Translations under genes and position numbers: made by a program
Notes under the pieces: generated by a model
The model's input: only the letters and a program-made list of their open reading frames with translations
Databases searched by the model: none
Told to the model about the DNA's origin: nothing
Assembly: GCA_002320285.1 (NCBI GenBank)
Contig: DCKE01000007.1
Span: forward strand, 1-64,000
Direction: 5' to 3'
Length of the DNA stretch: 64,000 bases
Source of the DNA: Flavobacteriaceae bacterium UBA1682
GTDB taxonomy: Bacteria > Bacteroidota > Bacteroidia > Flavobacteriales > Flavobacteriaceae
Shown here: positions 1 to 8,480 of the stretch, piece by piece
How the letters are laid out: each line of letters opens with the position of its first letter
Numbering within the stretch: position 1 is the stretch's first letter

Positions 1-112
1 GTATCAGCGTATAGACGTATCAGCGTATAGACGTATCAGCGTATAGCCGTATCAGCGTATAGACGTATCAGCATATAGACACATCAGCGTATAGACGTAT
101 CAGCCTATCAGC
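1..112. repeat. 16-bp tandem repeat array
   Basis: About seven head-to-tail copies of the 16-base unit GTATCAGCGTATAGAC, with single-base variants in copies 3 and 5, two in copy 6, and a degenerate last copy. The array runs off the left edge, so its true length is unknown. It ends six bases before the stop codon of the Lrp-type gene on the minus strand. There are no unique spacers, so it is not CRISPR; it looks like an intergenic variable-number repeat. Confidence 0.9.
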
Positions 113-117
113 CTCTC

Positions 118-609
118 CTAAAGCACTTCGTGAGTCTCTTTAATGATATCCATGACAAAAATACTTTTGGTTTGCGCAATACCCTCAATTTCGGTGAGTT
201 GATTGACAAAAAAATGATGGTAACTATCCATGCTTTCCGCTAATATTTTTAGCATAAAATCAAAATCTCCTGAGATATTATAACATTCGACCACTTCCTT
301 AAACTGAAGAACCGTCTGAATAAATTCTGAACCGGCCTTTTTGTTATGCCTACTCAACGTTATCATACACAAAACCATAATCCCCTTGTTAACCATTTTC
401 TTGTCTAAAACAGCCACGTATTGCTTAATAACACCACTCTTTTCCAGCCGTTTGATTCTCTCATGCGTCGGTGTTGGGCTCAGGTTAATTTGCGATGCGA
501 TTTGACGCACCGTCCATTTAGCATTGATTTCGAGAATTTTTAAAATCTCTCTGTCTTTATCGTCAATTTGATAGCTAACATTTTTGGCTTGTTCTGTTTT
601 ACTAGACAT
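118..609 (-). CDS. Lrp/AsnC-family transcriptional regulator
   Basis: About 163 residues. An N-terminal winged helix-turn-helix (with DREILKILEINAKWTVRQIA and then LSPTPTHERIKRLEKSGVI) is followed by a C-terminal RAM/AsnC ligand-binding domain containing the glycine-rich turn NISGDFDFMLKI. The family binds DNA as dimers to octamers and senses amino acids or other small effectors. The reading frame can be extended to a TTG at 642, but that codon lies inside a -7 promoter word (640-647), so the ATG at 609 (or 621) is the better start. It is divergent from the MFS exporter gene 125 bases away, which makes that transporter a plausible target; this is inference from position only. Confidence 0.88.
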   Translation of the reverse strand: MSSKTEQAKNVSYQIDDKDREILKILEINAKWTVRQIASQINLSPTPTHERIKRLEKSGVIKQYVAVLDKKMVNKGIMVLCMITLSRHNKKAGSEFIQTVLQFKEVVECYNISGDFDFMLKILAESMDSYHHFFVNQLTEIEGIAQTKSIFVMDIIKETHEVL

Positions 610-639
610 AGTATGACACATTAAAGTATTTTGTACTAT

Positions 640-647
640 CAAAGGTA
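640..647 (-). promoter_or_regulatory. candidate -7 element of the Lrp-type gene
   Basis: TACCTTTG on the minus strand fits the Bacteroidota -7 consensus TAnnTTTG and lies about 30 bases upstream of the preferred ATG. No convincing TTG at the -33 position. Single-motif evidence only. Confidence 0.45.
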
Positions 648-707
648 CATATAAAACAACTCTGTTCTAAATTTTAAATATATTAATGACATTGATGCTA
701 ATCTAAT

Positions 708-715
708 TACTTTTG
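708..715 (+). promoter_or_regulatory. candidate -7 element of the MFS gene
   Basis: TACTTTTG fits TAnnTTTG and lies 19 bases before the ATG. At the expected -33 position there is ATG rather than TTG. The divergent promoters of this gene and the Lrp-type regulator lie about 60 bases apart, so one operator could serve both. Confidence 0.45.
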
Positions 716-734
716 CGCGGACAAATTTAAAAAA

Positions 735-2108
735 ATGGATTTAAAGAAAAATATTGTTTTGATTATTGCCTCGATGGGTGTTTTTGTAGAAGCCCTCGAT
801 ATTGCCATAATAAACCTGACCATTCCCGCTATACAAAATCAATTTCAAGTCAGTAACGACACCTTACAGTGGTTGCAAACCCTATATGTATTACTTTACG
901 GTGGTTTTCTCATCATAGGAGGAAAATTGTCCGATGTGGTCGGGCGCAAAAAAATATTTACGATAGGCGCAGCCCTTTTCCTCATCAGCTCTTTAGGAGC
1001 GGGATTATCTACTTCTTTTACAGCACTGGCCTTCTTTAGAGCACTACAAGGTCTCGCAGCAGCCTTAATCATGCCTTCAGCCATATCTATAGTAACCCAT
1101 ACCTTTACCGAGCCACAGGAACGCAGCAAAGCCATTGGTATTTTTAGTTCGTTTGCAGCCATAGGTTCCGGAAGCGGACTTGCTGTCGGTGGATTGATCA
1201 GCACCTATTGGGGATGGCATTGGGTTTTTTTAATCAATGTCCCAATCTTGGTCGTGGTCCTGATCGCTTCTTACTTTTTATTGGACAAGGATTCCGTGAG
1301 TATCCGCAGCGAAAAAACAGATTATTTATCCAGCATACTTTTAGTGTTTAGCTTGTTGCTATTTACCTACGGTATCCATCAATTTGCAGATTTCGACACC
1401 AATTATCTGACCATAATGGGCTCGTTAGCCACTTCCACCATACTGTTTTTCGTGATTTATAAAAGATTAAAAACCATCTCAAATCCGCTAATCAACCTCA
1501 GCGTTTTTAGTTCAAAGACGATTATCACCGCCAATGCCGTATTCTTTACTTTAGGGTGCTTTTTTATTGGCTACCTCTTTTTAATCGCCTTGATCCTACA
1601 ACGAGATATGAATTATACCGCTGCTGAGTCAGGATTACTGTTGGTTCCCTTTAGCATTTTATCAGCAATAGTTGCCAAATTTATACTACCAGCTATTATG
1701 AAAAGAGTTCAAATTCTACAACTGGGAGTTATTGGTATGTCATTAATGTCTCTGGGAGGTCTGTTATTAATTTTGACCTTGGTATTTGACTATCCTCTAT
1801 TTTTGATCTTACTATCTGCGGCCTGTGTGTCGGGCATAGGAATGACGATTTGTTTTACCAGCCTATCCTTATTATGCATTGAAGATATTCCCGCAGAGCA
1901 TTATGGTCTAGCATCGAGTTTGTCGAGTACCTCCTATTTTATGGGAGCAGGTATTGGCTTATCAGTACTGACCTTGTTTATGCCAAAAGGCAACATGGAT
2001 GATGCTGTAAGCACCATCACAGTAATCATACTGTGCAGCTATGCTGTACTGGGTTTGCTGTTATTGCTATGGCGCAACGGGCAGATTCGCAAATTTGCTG
2101 ATTCGTAA
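735..2108 (+). CDS. MFS drug exporter, DHA2 (EmrB/QacA) type
   Basis: 457 residues, almost entirely hydrophobic helices; probably a 14-helix proton-driven exporter in the inner membrane. Family marks: an Asp in helix 1 (LDIAIINLTIP, about 21-31), motif A GGKLSDVVGRKK (62-73) in the first cytoplasmic loop, the glycine-rich motif C region GSGSGLAVGG (144-153), and WHWVFLINVP (161-170), the usual WxWxFxINxP signature of DHA2 members. There is no EmrA-like partner nearby, so it may act alone. Substrate cannot be told from sequence. It is divergent from an Lrp-type regulator, a common transporter/regulator arrangement, and ends at a strong bidirectional terminator shared with the convergent peptidase gene. 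Confidence 0.9.
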   Translation: MDLKKNIVLIIASMGVFVEALDIAIINLTIPAIQNQFQVSNDTLQWLQTLYVLLYGGFLIIGGKLSDVVGRKKIFTIGAALFLISSLGAGLSTSFTALAFFRALQGLAAALIMPSAISIVTHTFTEPQERSKAIGIFSSFAAIGSGSGLAVGGLISTYWGWHWVFLINVPILVVVLIASYFLLDKDSVSIRSEKTDYLSSILLVFSLLLFTYGIHQFADFDTNYLTIMGSLATSTILFFVIYKRLKTISNPLINLSVFSSKTIITANAVFFTLGCFFIGYLFLIALILQRDMNYTAAESGLLLVPFSILSAIVAKFILPAIMKRVQILQLGVIGMSLMSLGGLLLILTLVFDYPLFLILLSAACVSGIGMTICFTSLSLLCIEDIPAEHYGLASSLSSTSYFMGAGIGLSVLTLFMPKGNMDDAVSTITVIILCSYAVLGLLLLLWRNGQIRKFADS

Positions 2109-2127
2109 TTTCTTTAAAATAGTTCAC

Positions 2128-2165
2128 AAAAAAAGCCCAATTGGAAATTTCCAATTGGGCTTTTT
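2128..2165. terminator. bidirectional rho-independent terminator
   Basis: Perfect inverted repeat AGCCCAATTGGAAA / TTTCCAATTGGGCT (2134-2161), flanked by an A-run on the left and a T-run on the right. It serves the convergent MFS and prolyl oligopeptidase genes. Confidence 0.93.
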
Positions 2166-2181
2166 CAATAGTAACTAAAAT

Positions 2182-4299
2182 TTATTTTAACTTTCTAACT
2201 CCCATATTATAAAGGGTAAAAGCTTGTAAATCCACATTTTCTTGTATGTTCTGAGCTACAGATTTTCCCGCACCGTGTCCTGCATTGGTTTCAATACGGA
2301 TCAACATCGGGTTCGTTCCTTTATTCTTAGCTTGTAATTCTGCAGCAAATTTAAAACTATGCGCAGGAACTACTCTATCATCATGATCACCCGTAGTAAT
2401 CATCGTAGCTGGATAAGCTACTTCTTTTACATTGTGCAAGGGAGAATAGGCTTTTAAATATTCAAACATCTCTTTACTGTCTTCAGCAGTTCCGTAATCA
2501 TAAGCCCATCCAGCTCCTGCAGTAAAGGTATGGTAACGCAACATATCTAAAACACCTACAGCAGGCAAAGCCACCTTCATTAATTCAGGGCGCTGTGTCA
2601 TCGTAGCACCTACCAAAAGTCCTCCATTAGACCCCCCTTTTATGGCAAGAAAATCAGATGAAGTGTATTTGTTTTCGATTAAGTATTCCGCTGCAGCAAT
2701 AAAATCGTCAAAAACATTCTGTTTTTTCATTTGAGTACCTGCAACGTGCCACTCTTTTCCATATTCACCACCACCTCTAAGGTTTGGAACTGCATAAACT
2801 CCACCGTTTTCCAACCAAATAGCATTAGCTATACTAAAACTCGGTGTCAAACTTACATTAAAACCACCATAAGCATAAAGCATGGTCGGATTTTTACCGT
2901 CTAATTTAAGTCCTTTTTTATGGGTAATAATCATAGGCACCTTAGTACCATCTTTTGAAGTATAAAACACTTGTTTAGACTCAAATTTATCTGCATCAAA
3001 GGCTACTTTAGGCTTCTCATAATCCTTAGACACACCATCTTTTGGATCTAAGGAATAAATAGTACCTGCTGTAATATAGTTCGTAAAAGAGTAATATAAG
3101 GTTTGGTCGTCTTTTTTACCAGAAAAACCACTAGCCGTCCCAATTCCAGGCAATTTGATTTCACGGATTAATTTTCCATCATAGTCATATTGATTAACCA
3201 TAGAAACCGCATCTTTCATATAATGAGCAAAAAAGTACCCACCTCCCGTTGATGGAGATAATACATTTTTTGTTTCTGGAATAAAATCCACCCAGTTTTC
3301 TGGCTTTGGATTCGTTGCATCAACAGTCACGATTCGTTGGTTAGGCGCTTTCCAGTCGGTAACAATAAACAACTTAGTACCTCTGCTTTCAATAACACTA
3401 CTGCTGGTTTCAAAATTATCCACTATTCTAACAATCGGACTGTTCGCCTTGGTCAAATCTTTGATATACAATTCATTTCCATAAGTAGAATTTGCAGCAG
3501 TAATGACCAAATAGTGATTATCCTCTGTTACACTTCCTCCAACATAACGTCTCTTTTGATCTTTACCAAAAACCAACTGATCGTCTTTTTGAGCTGTACC
3601 CAATTTGTGGAAGTACAATTTGTGTTGATCTGTTTTAGCGGATAATTCGCTTCCTTCTGGTTTGTCATAACTCGAATAGTAAAACCCTTCATTACCCAAC
3701 CAAGAAACACCACTAAACTTAACATCTACTAAAGTATCTCCGATGATCGTTTTGGTTTTAGTATCCATAACAATCACTTTTCTCCAATCACTTCCTCCTT
3801 CAGAAATTGCGTAAGCTGCTTTGCTTCCATCTTCTGAGAAATCAAGACCTCCCAAAGAGGTAGTACCGTCTTTAGAGAATTTATTAGGATCTAAAAAGAC
3901 CTCTTCTTTACCATCAACACCTTTTCTATAGATAACCGATTGATTTTGCAATCCGTCATTTTTTGAATAGTAGGTGTAATCGCCTTCCTTAAATGGTGCT
4001 CCAATTTTTTCGTAGTTCCAGATTTTCTCCATCTGTTTTTTTAAATCTTCACGAAAAGGGATTTTATCTAAATAATCAAATGTAACCTCATTTTCAGCTT
4101 TAACCCAAGCCGCTGTTTCGGCAGAGCGGTCGTCTTCCAACCAACGATAAGGATCTGCTACGGATTCTGAAAAATAAGTATCTACGACATCTCCCTTATG
4201 CGTTTCAGGATATTTTAATACCATAGCCTCTTCTTTGGTTTCTTGTTTACAAGACAAAACGATGCTTGCCACAAGAAGGGTTGTAAGTGTTTTCTTCAT
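2182..4299 (-). CDS. prolyl oligopeptidase family lipoprotein (S9A)
   Basis: 705 residues. A signal peptide ends in a lipobox (VLSC, Cys17), so the enzyme is probably anchored to a membrane on the periplasmic side. The N-terminal half (about 70-430) fits the seven-bladed propeller of S9A peptidases and the C-terminal part is an alpha/beta hydrolase. Catalytic residues are readable: Ser in GGSNGG (about 557), Asp in GDHDDRVVP (about 640) and His in NAGHGAG (about 675). S9A enzymes cut short proline-containing peptides after Pro. Length is normal for the family. It is a single-gene unit, with a -7 word TATATTTG about 33 bases upstream and a shared terminator downstream. Confidence 0.95.
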   Translation of the reverse strand: MKKTLTTLLVASIVLSCKQETKEEAMVLKYPETHKGDVVDTYFSESVADPYRWLEDDRSAETAAWVKAENEVTFDYLDKIPFREDLKKQMEKIWNYEKIGAPFKEGDYTYYSKNDGLQNQSVIYRKGVDGKEEVFLDPNKFSKDGTTSLGGLDFSEDGSKAAYAISEGGSDWRKVIVMDTKTKTIIGDTLVDVKFSGVSWLGNEGFYYSSYDKPEGSELSAKTDQHKLYFHKLGTAQKDDQLVFGKDQKRRYVGGSVTEDNHYLVITAANSTYGNELYIKDLTKANSPIVRIVDNFETSSSVIESRGTKLFIVTDWKAPNQRIVTVDATNPKPENWVDFIPETKNVLSPSTGGGYFFAHYMKDAVSMVNQYDYDGKLIREIKLPGIGTASGFSGKKDDQTLYYSFTNYITAGTIYSLDPKDGVSKDYEKPKVAFDADKFESKQVFYTSKDGTKVPMIITHKKGLKLDGKNPTMLYAYGGFNVSLTPSFSIANAIWLENGGVYAVPNLRGGGEYGKEWHVAGTQMKKQNVFDDFIAAAEYLIENKYTSSDFLAIKGGSNGGLLVGATMTQRPELMKVALPAVGVLDMLRYHTFTAGAGWAYDYGTAEDSKEMFEYLKAYSPLHNVKEVAYPATMITTGDHDDRVVPAHSFKFAAELQAKNKGTNPMLIRIETNAGHGAGKSVAQNIQENVDLQAFTLYNMGVRKLK

Positions 4300-4331
4300 T
4301 GTTTAATCTGATTTTTCAGTTTGTATGCTAA

Positions 4332-4339
4332 CAAATATA
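4332..4339 (-). promoter_or_regulatory. candidate -7 element of the prolyl oligopeptidase gene
   Basis: TATATTTG on the minus strand, 32 bases upstream of the ATG, matches TAnnTTTG. No TTG at the ideal spacing. Confidence 0.45.
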
Positions 4340-4358
4340 GAACTTTTAAAAAGATTCT

Positions 4359-4396
4359 AAAAAAATAATAGGCCTTAGAGTTACCTAAGACCTATT
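4359..4396 (-). terminator. rho-independent terminator of the DUF4625/TonB locus
   Basis: Read on the minus strand: a 12-bp stem AATAGGTCTTAG / CTAAGGCCTATT with one G-T pair and a 6-base loop, followed by ATTTTTTT. It lies just after the DUF4625 gene and before the prolyl oligopeptidase promoter, so it separates the two transcription units. Confidence 0.85.
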
Positions 4397-4418
4397 AGAA
4401 CTGTTTTATTTGCTTAAA

Positions 4419-5255
4419 TTAATGATCGTGACCGTGACCTGGATCAACAGGCGTACCCGGTTTTGCAATAGTAACATTGCGATTCACAACGGTTTCATTA
4501 CCCGCCTTATTGATCACAATTACTTTAAAAAGATAGTCTCCCGGTGTTGCATTTTCTGGAATGATAATTTCGTGATGATGTACATCCAACTGTTTCAATC
4601 CAGCTAAACTCCACAGCTTACTGAATACTACAGTATGATCAGCAGAACGTGCGCTTACTTCCACTTTATAAGATTCTAACATCTCTTCATCGGAAACTTC
4701 CATGTCAAAATGCACATCTTTAGCAGCCACTAAAACAGCACCTTCTGTCGGAGCCACTAAATCTACCGTTGGATGTCCTTTTTCCTCGACAGGAGGAGTT
4801 GGCTGTACTATGGTAATGTTACGCGCCTGTTTGGTTTCATTTCCAGCAGCATCCAATAGATAAACGACAAAATGATATTTACCCGGTGTGGCATTGGCCG
4901 GAATAATGATTTCATGATGGTGAATGTCTGCATTTTTCTGACCTTCCAAACTCCAAACTCTATTAAAACTAAAATCAACCGTAGCATCGGCTGCTTTAAG
5001 ACTTAAAGAAGAAGGATGGTTGTGACTGTCAAAATTATTGTGAATATCTACCTTATAGGATCTTAACATCACATTATCGGATACTTCCATATCGAAGTGC
5101 ACATCTTTACCTGCGACCAAAACCGCTCCCTCTGCAGGTGCAATCAAGTTAAGAATTGGTCTTTCCGTATCTATATTACTGTCGTCACTCGAACATGATG
5201 CCAGTGAAAAAAAAGCTCCCAGAGCTAGTATTGATAATATTTTTATTGTTTTCAT
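4419..5255 (-). CDS. DUF4625 lipoprotein, two tandem domains, His-rich
   Basis: 278 residues. Lipoprotein signal with Cys21 (FFSLASC). Two copies of the same ~115-residue module (about 31-150 and 160-265); each has PxEGAVLVAxKDVHFDMEVSD, a VWSLEGQK/LWSLAGLK strand, HHHEIIIP and ATPGKYHF/ATPGDYLF, ending in a GNET strand. This is the DUF4625 family of Bacteroidota surface lipoproteins, probably beta-sandwich folds. Histidines are concentrated (HNNFDSHNHP, HHHE twice, and a C-terminal GHGHDH), which suggests metal binding; that part is inference. It is the last gene of a four-gene unit with a TonB-dependent receptor, so it may be the exposed metal-binding partner of that receptor. Confidence 0.82.
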   Translation of the reverse strand: MKTIKILSILALGAFFSLASCSSDDSNIDTERPILNLIAPAEGAVLVAGKDVHFDMEVSDNVMLRSYKVDIHNNFDSHNHPSSLSLKAADATVDFSFNRVWSLEGQKNADIHHHEIIIPANATPGKYHFVVYLLDAAGNETKQARNITIVQPTPPVEEKGHPTVDLVAPTEGAVLVAAKDVHFDMEVSDEEMLESYKVEVSARSADHTVVFSKLWSLAGLKQLDVHHHEIIIPENATPGDYLFKVIVINKAGNETVVNRNVTIAKPGTPVDPGHGHDH

Positions 5256-5311
5256 CGTATTATTTTTATGTATTGTTGTTTTTGCGTTTTTAACTTTGCT
5301 GTTTGATTGCT

Positions 5312-5638
5312 TTACTGCAATCCAACAGGCGGTCCACGCAAATAGTAACCGATAAAATAAACCTTTGCGAACTCGTGTATACGAGTTTGAAACTGCCCCT
5401 TGTATAAGAATTCAAAATACTGAAATTCAAAATTTTGAACCATCAATATTAATGCTGGAATCTTAAACAGGGTCTGATCACAATAGTGCACCAAATTCTT
5501 AGCAGCGACTATCGTTTTACCACTAAAATCTCTAGAGAAATCGTGTTTAATAACCCAATAATGGAGTCCATTATTAAATTGAGGAACCAAAAAGACCCAA
5601 AGTAAGACCCAACCAATATGTTTCTTGACTTGATACAT
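5312..5638 (-). CDS. small conserved-looking protein ending in LRGPP
   Basis: 108 residues, not recognised as a named family. An N-terminal hydrophobic stretch (about 8-20, GWVLLWVFLVP) could be a signal anchor. It contains HYW, HYCDQ and a C-terminal YYLRGPPVGLQ. The last residues resemble the end of the protein at the head of this locus (YYSLRAPPLLF), so the two flank the TonB receptor as likely distant relatives. The start lies 10 bases after the receptor's stop codon, consistent with co-transcription, and the DUF4625 gene follows after 56 bases. A DUF2946-like membrane protein linked to metal handling is my best guess, with low certainty. Confidence 0.6.
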   Translation of the reverse strand: MYQVKKHIGWVLLWVFLVPQFNNGLHYWVIKHDFSRDFSGKTIVAAKNLVHYCDQTLFKIPALILMVQNFEFQYFEFLYKGQFQTRIHEFAKVYFIGYYLRGPPVGLQ

Positions 5639-5648
5639 ATTTATTTTT

Positions 5649-8012
5649 TTAGAAAGGTATTTGAATCATCAATTGCACAGACCTACCCAATTCAGGAACT
5701 TCCAAAGGACGGTAGAAGCTCGTGTGATTTAAAACTTTTGCGTCGGCTAAATTCGTTGCGCTCAATTGTATGGTCATCTTGAATTTTCCCAAGTTAACAT
5801 CAGACGATATTCCTGCACCAAACAACTGATAACTTGGAGTTATGTCTTCATTTTGTGCTATTCTCTTTTGCTCAGAGGACCATTTTACGTTGGCGTAAAT
5901 CAAAGGATTCTTAAATATCTCTGAGTCTTTAAAATTATATTCCAACTGCCCAAAAACATTCATCGGCGGTGAAAACGGCAAGGGATAATTCGTACTCGAT
6001 TCGTCGGTGATTTGTCGATTATACAGATATTCAAAAATAACTTCTGCCTTAAATCTCTTTAGAAAATTTTTCTCAATCTTCCATTCAATACCCGTTAGTA
6101 ATGCCTTTGATTGGGTATACTGATAAACTTGTCCACCATCAGGTAAAATAGAGAATGTTCCCGAAGGTTTTAAAAAGATATAGTTGTTGAAATAGTACAG
6201 ATATGGACTCAACTCCGTTTTAAAACCTTCCGTTTCAAAATTCAGTCTCAGGTCAGCCGCAAAACCGCGTTCTGGATCCAAATCTGGATTACCCAATTCA
6301 TGTCGAAAAGCACCATGATGCACACCGTTTGCACTCAATTCTATTGCGGTCGGAAATCTAAAAATAGTTCCCACGGTTGTTGCGAGATTAAACGCATCGG
6401 TCACTTGCCATTTTCCGCCAATCATTCCGTTAAAACTGCGATAATCCTTATCTACCTGTTTACTTCTCTGCGCATAACGATCCGCTGTTGTAGGCGTTTC
6501 ATTATTTTGTATTAAGAAATGGTATAATAAGTCGTCATAAAAAGGACGTATCTGCATCTTCGCATAATCAAATCGAGCCCCAGCTTGCAAAGTGATATCA
6601 TCAGATATTTCGTGTTCGTGTATCGCGAAAAAACCTAGAGACGAACGATTAAATTTCGGCAACAAAAAGCCATAACCGTTGATCGTATTATTTTGATAGT
6701 TTTGTTGAAAACCCAAAGTGGTTTTATGATTCCCTTTTGAAATATGTTCATACTTCGCATTGATATCGAAAGTATTAAGATTGAACTGCAATTCCAGATC
6801 GGGGTCTCTTGCTGGTGGTTGCTGCTTGTTGTAATGCGTGTGAAAAGCACTCCATTCTTGGCGCTGATTATTCTGATATGCCAAGACAACTTTTAATTTA
6901 TCGTCGTTATTTAAAGTCCATATAGACGAGTTGGTCACTTTAAAGTGATTGACGTTCTGTCTTGGAAATTCGATATTTCTACTATTGCCATCGTCTTGAA
7001 CTGCTTCTATAGAAGGTAGACCGTGAGAACCCGGAAAAAACCCGCTTTTGTTGTATACATTGCTAAAGCTTAAAATGTTTTGAAACTGAGTGCCCACATA
7101 GCCGATCTGCCCGTACAAATCGAACTCCCTACCTGCGGTATTCTTCATTCGGCGATTATAAATCGGCATTTCAGTATTCAGATAAACAATCTGATCCGTC
7201 GGTACACGATAGTCCCCGTAAGATTGCGCTGTAGCCTTGAATTTATAGAAAAAATGATCACCTCGGCTTTGTATATTTACCGAGGCCCCAACGGTTTCGT
7301 TGACCGATTTGCCCAGCAGAGTAGCGCGACCGGAGAAGGAGTGGATCTGAGGAATCTTTTCGTTGTTAATTTGAATGACCCCTCCCATGGCATCACTGCC
7401 ATATTCGATAGTTCCAACGCCCTTGATCACCTCAACTTCTTCCGTGTTTAATGCGTCGATCTCCAAACCGTGGTCGGCACCCCATTGTTGCCCTTCTTGC
7501 TTGGCTCCGTTTTCGGCAACTGCCACACGATTAAATCCCAACCCCCTAATAATGGGTTTGGAAGCACCAGCGCCAATTTCCATAGCATTAACTCCAGGTA
7601 AGTTCTCTAAGGTTTTGGCAAATGATCCCGAAAAATTTTTAGCCAGGTCTTTTTGTAAGACCTTCTCCGTATTGTAAATCGTTTTCTTTTGTGTGCTGTT
7701 GACCACAACCTGATCTAAGAAGGTAGAACTCGCCTTTAAATGGAAATGTAAATTGACATTACTGCTGACATCTATGATGGTATCCAGGGTTTCATAACCC
7801 ATAAATATAATTTGCATCGGATATTTTCCCGCCGGCATACTTACCGACTTAAATTTTCCTTGAGCGTCGGATATATAATAATCTTGAGCAATCGAAATGG
7901 TGCTTCCGCTTAATACTTGCGTATGATCGTTCATTATTCGTCCGGAAACGACATACTGAGCCTGACTATAATTGGCAAAGATTAAGAAAAAAGCGAGGAT
8001 AGAAATTCGCAT
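5649..8012 (-). CDS. TonB-dependent outer-membrane receptor
   Basis: 787 residues. The signal peptide is cut near ANYSQA|Q; then comes a carboxypeptidase-like regulatory domain (about 20-100, VVSGRIMNDHTQVLSGSTI), a plug domain (about 110-220, with TLENLPGVNAMEIG, KPIIRGLGFNRVAV and VEVIKGVGTIEYGSDAMGGV), and a 22-strand barrel ending in an aromatic residue (MIQIPF), the usual outer-membrane insertion signal. Such receptors import metal complexes, cobalamin or other ligands using TonB energy. The substrate is not determined, but the Cys/His-rich protein upstream and the His-rich DUF4625 lipoprotein downstream point to a metal such as zinc or copper. There is no SusD partner, which argues against glycan uptake. 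Confidence 0.92.
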   Translation of the reverse strand: MRISILAFFLIFANYSQAQYVVSGRIMNDHTQVLSGSTISIAQDYYISDAQGKFKSVSMPAGKYPMQIIFMGYETLDTIIDVSSNVNLHFHLKASSTFLDQVVVNSTQKKTIYNTEKVLQKDLAKNFSGSFAKTLENLPGVNAMEIGAGASKPIIRGLGFNRVAVAENGAKQEGQQWGADHGLEIDALNTEEVEVIKGVGTIEYGSDAMGGVIQINNEKIPQIHSFSGRATLLGKSVNETVGASVNIQSRGDHFFYKFKATAQSYGDYRVPTDQIVYLNTEMPIYNRRMKNTAGREFDLYGQIGYVGTQFQNILSFSNVYNKSGFFPGSHGLPSIEAVQDDGNSRNIEFPRQNVNHFKVTNSSIWTLNNDDKLKVVLAYQNNQRQEWSAFHTHYNKQQPPARDPDLELQFNLNTFDINAKYEHISKGNHKTTLGFQQNYQNNTINGYGFLLPKFNRSSLGFFAIHEHEISDDITLQAGARFDYAKMQIRPFYDDLLYHFLIQNNETPTTADRYAQRSKQVDKDYRSFNGMIGGKWQVTDAFNLATTVGTIFRFPTAIELSANGVHHGAFRHELGNPDLDPERGFAADLRLNFETEGFKTELSPYLYYFNNYIFLKPSGTFSILPDGGQVYQYTQSKALLTGIEWKIEKNFLKRFKAEVIFEYLYNRQITDESSTNYPLPFSPPMNVFGQLEYNFKDSEIFKNPLIYANVKWSSEQKRIAQNEDITPSYQLFGAGISSDVNLGKFKMTIQLSATNLADAKVLNHTSFYRPLEVPELGRSVQLMIQIPF

Positions 8013-8081
8013 TTTACTTTATTTTAAATAATTACAACTTCCTCTATTAGGTAAAATACCCAAAGAGTCTAATTCATTGAT

Positions 8082-8450
8082 TTAAAATAAAAGTGGTGGC
8101 GCACGAAGTGAATAATAAATGGAAGTAAACTGGTAGAAAGGCACTATAACCAGCTCTTTTACAAGGTGAGCTTGTGACATTTCTAAGACGTGGAACGCAA
8201 GACTTTCAGCCTGTAAAAATGGGCTTAGAAAAAAATCACAGGCAAAACACTTCTCCGAGCTGTGTTCGTCTGCCGAAACATCATGAGTATGCTGGTCTGA
8301 TTTTACCGATGTTTTCACTGCTTTATGCAAAGAAATAGGCTCAATTTCAGCAGAAAAATGCGATAAACTATGGGCAAACTGAAATACCACTGTAAACAGT
8401 AGTGCAGTTATAAGCAATAGTTTTGATATGGCATTTTTACTTTTCATCAT
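8082..8450 (-). CDS. Cys/His-rich DUF2946-like small membrane protein
   Basis: About 122 residues. The N-terminal hydrophobic segment LLLITALLFTVVFQF is followed by a His-containing stretch (SLSHF, SDQHTHD, DEHSSE) and a CFAC motif (Cys68, Cys71), then a second hydrophobic region and a C-terminal YYSLRAPPLLF. A CxxC plus terminal RAPP/RGPP layout is what I recall of DUF2946-type proteins next to copper or other metal receptors; this is recall, not a search result. The frame extends to a TTG at 8468, but the ATG at 8450 (or 8447) is better because a -7 promoter word lies directly upstream. It is the first gene of the TonB-receptor unit. Confidence 0.65.
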   Translation of the reverse strand: MMKSKNAISKLLLITALLFTVVFQFAHSLSHFSAEIEPISLHKAVKTSVKSDQHTHDVSADEHSSEKCFACDFFLSPFLQAESLAFHVLEMSQAHLVKELVIVPFYQFTSIYYSLRAPPLLF

Positions 8451-8452
8451 CG

Positions 8453-8460
8453 CAAATATA
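8453..8460 (-). promoter_or_regulatory. -7 word abutting the first gene of the TonB locus
   Basis: TATATTTG on the minus strand is separated from the ATG at 8450 by two bases. If used, the message would start at or just inside the start codon, that is, leaderless. It may instead be a chance A/T-rich match; no TTG lies 19 bases upstream. Confidence 0.35.
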
Positions 8461-8480
8461 GATAACAATCTGATGTTTAA

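Noticed and set aside
1..112. CRISPR-like array
   Set aside because: Copies are back to back with no spacers and no cas genes are present; this is a simple tandem repeat.
4366..4607. Short plus-strand frame opposite the DUF4625 gene
   Set aside because: Antisense shadow of the DUF4625 3' end; no promoter and no recognisable protein.
7375..7677. 100-residue plus-strand frame inside the TonB receptor gene
   Set aside because: Antisense shadow of the plug domain without any family resemblance.
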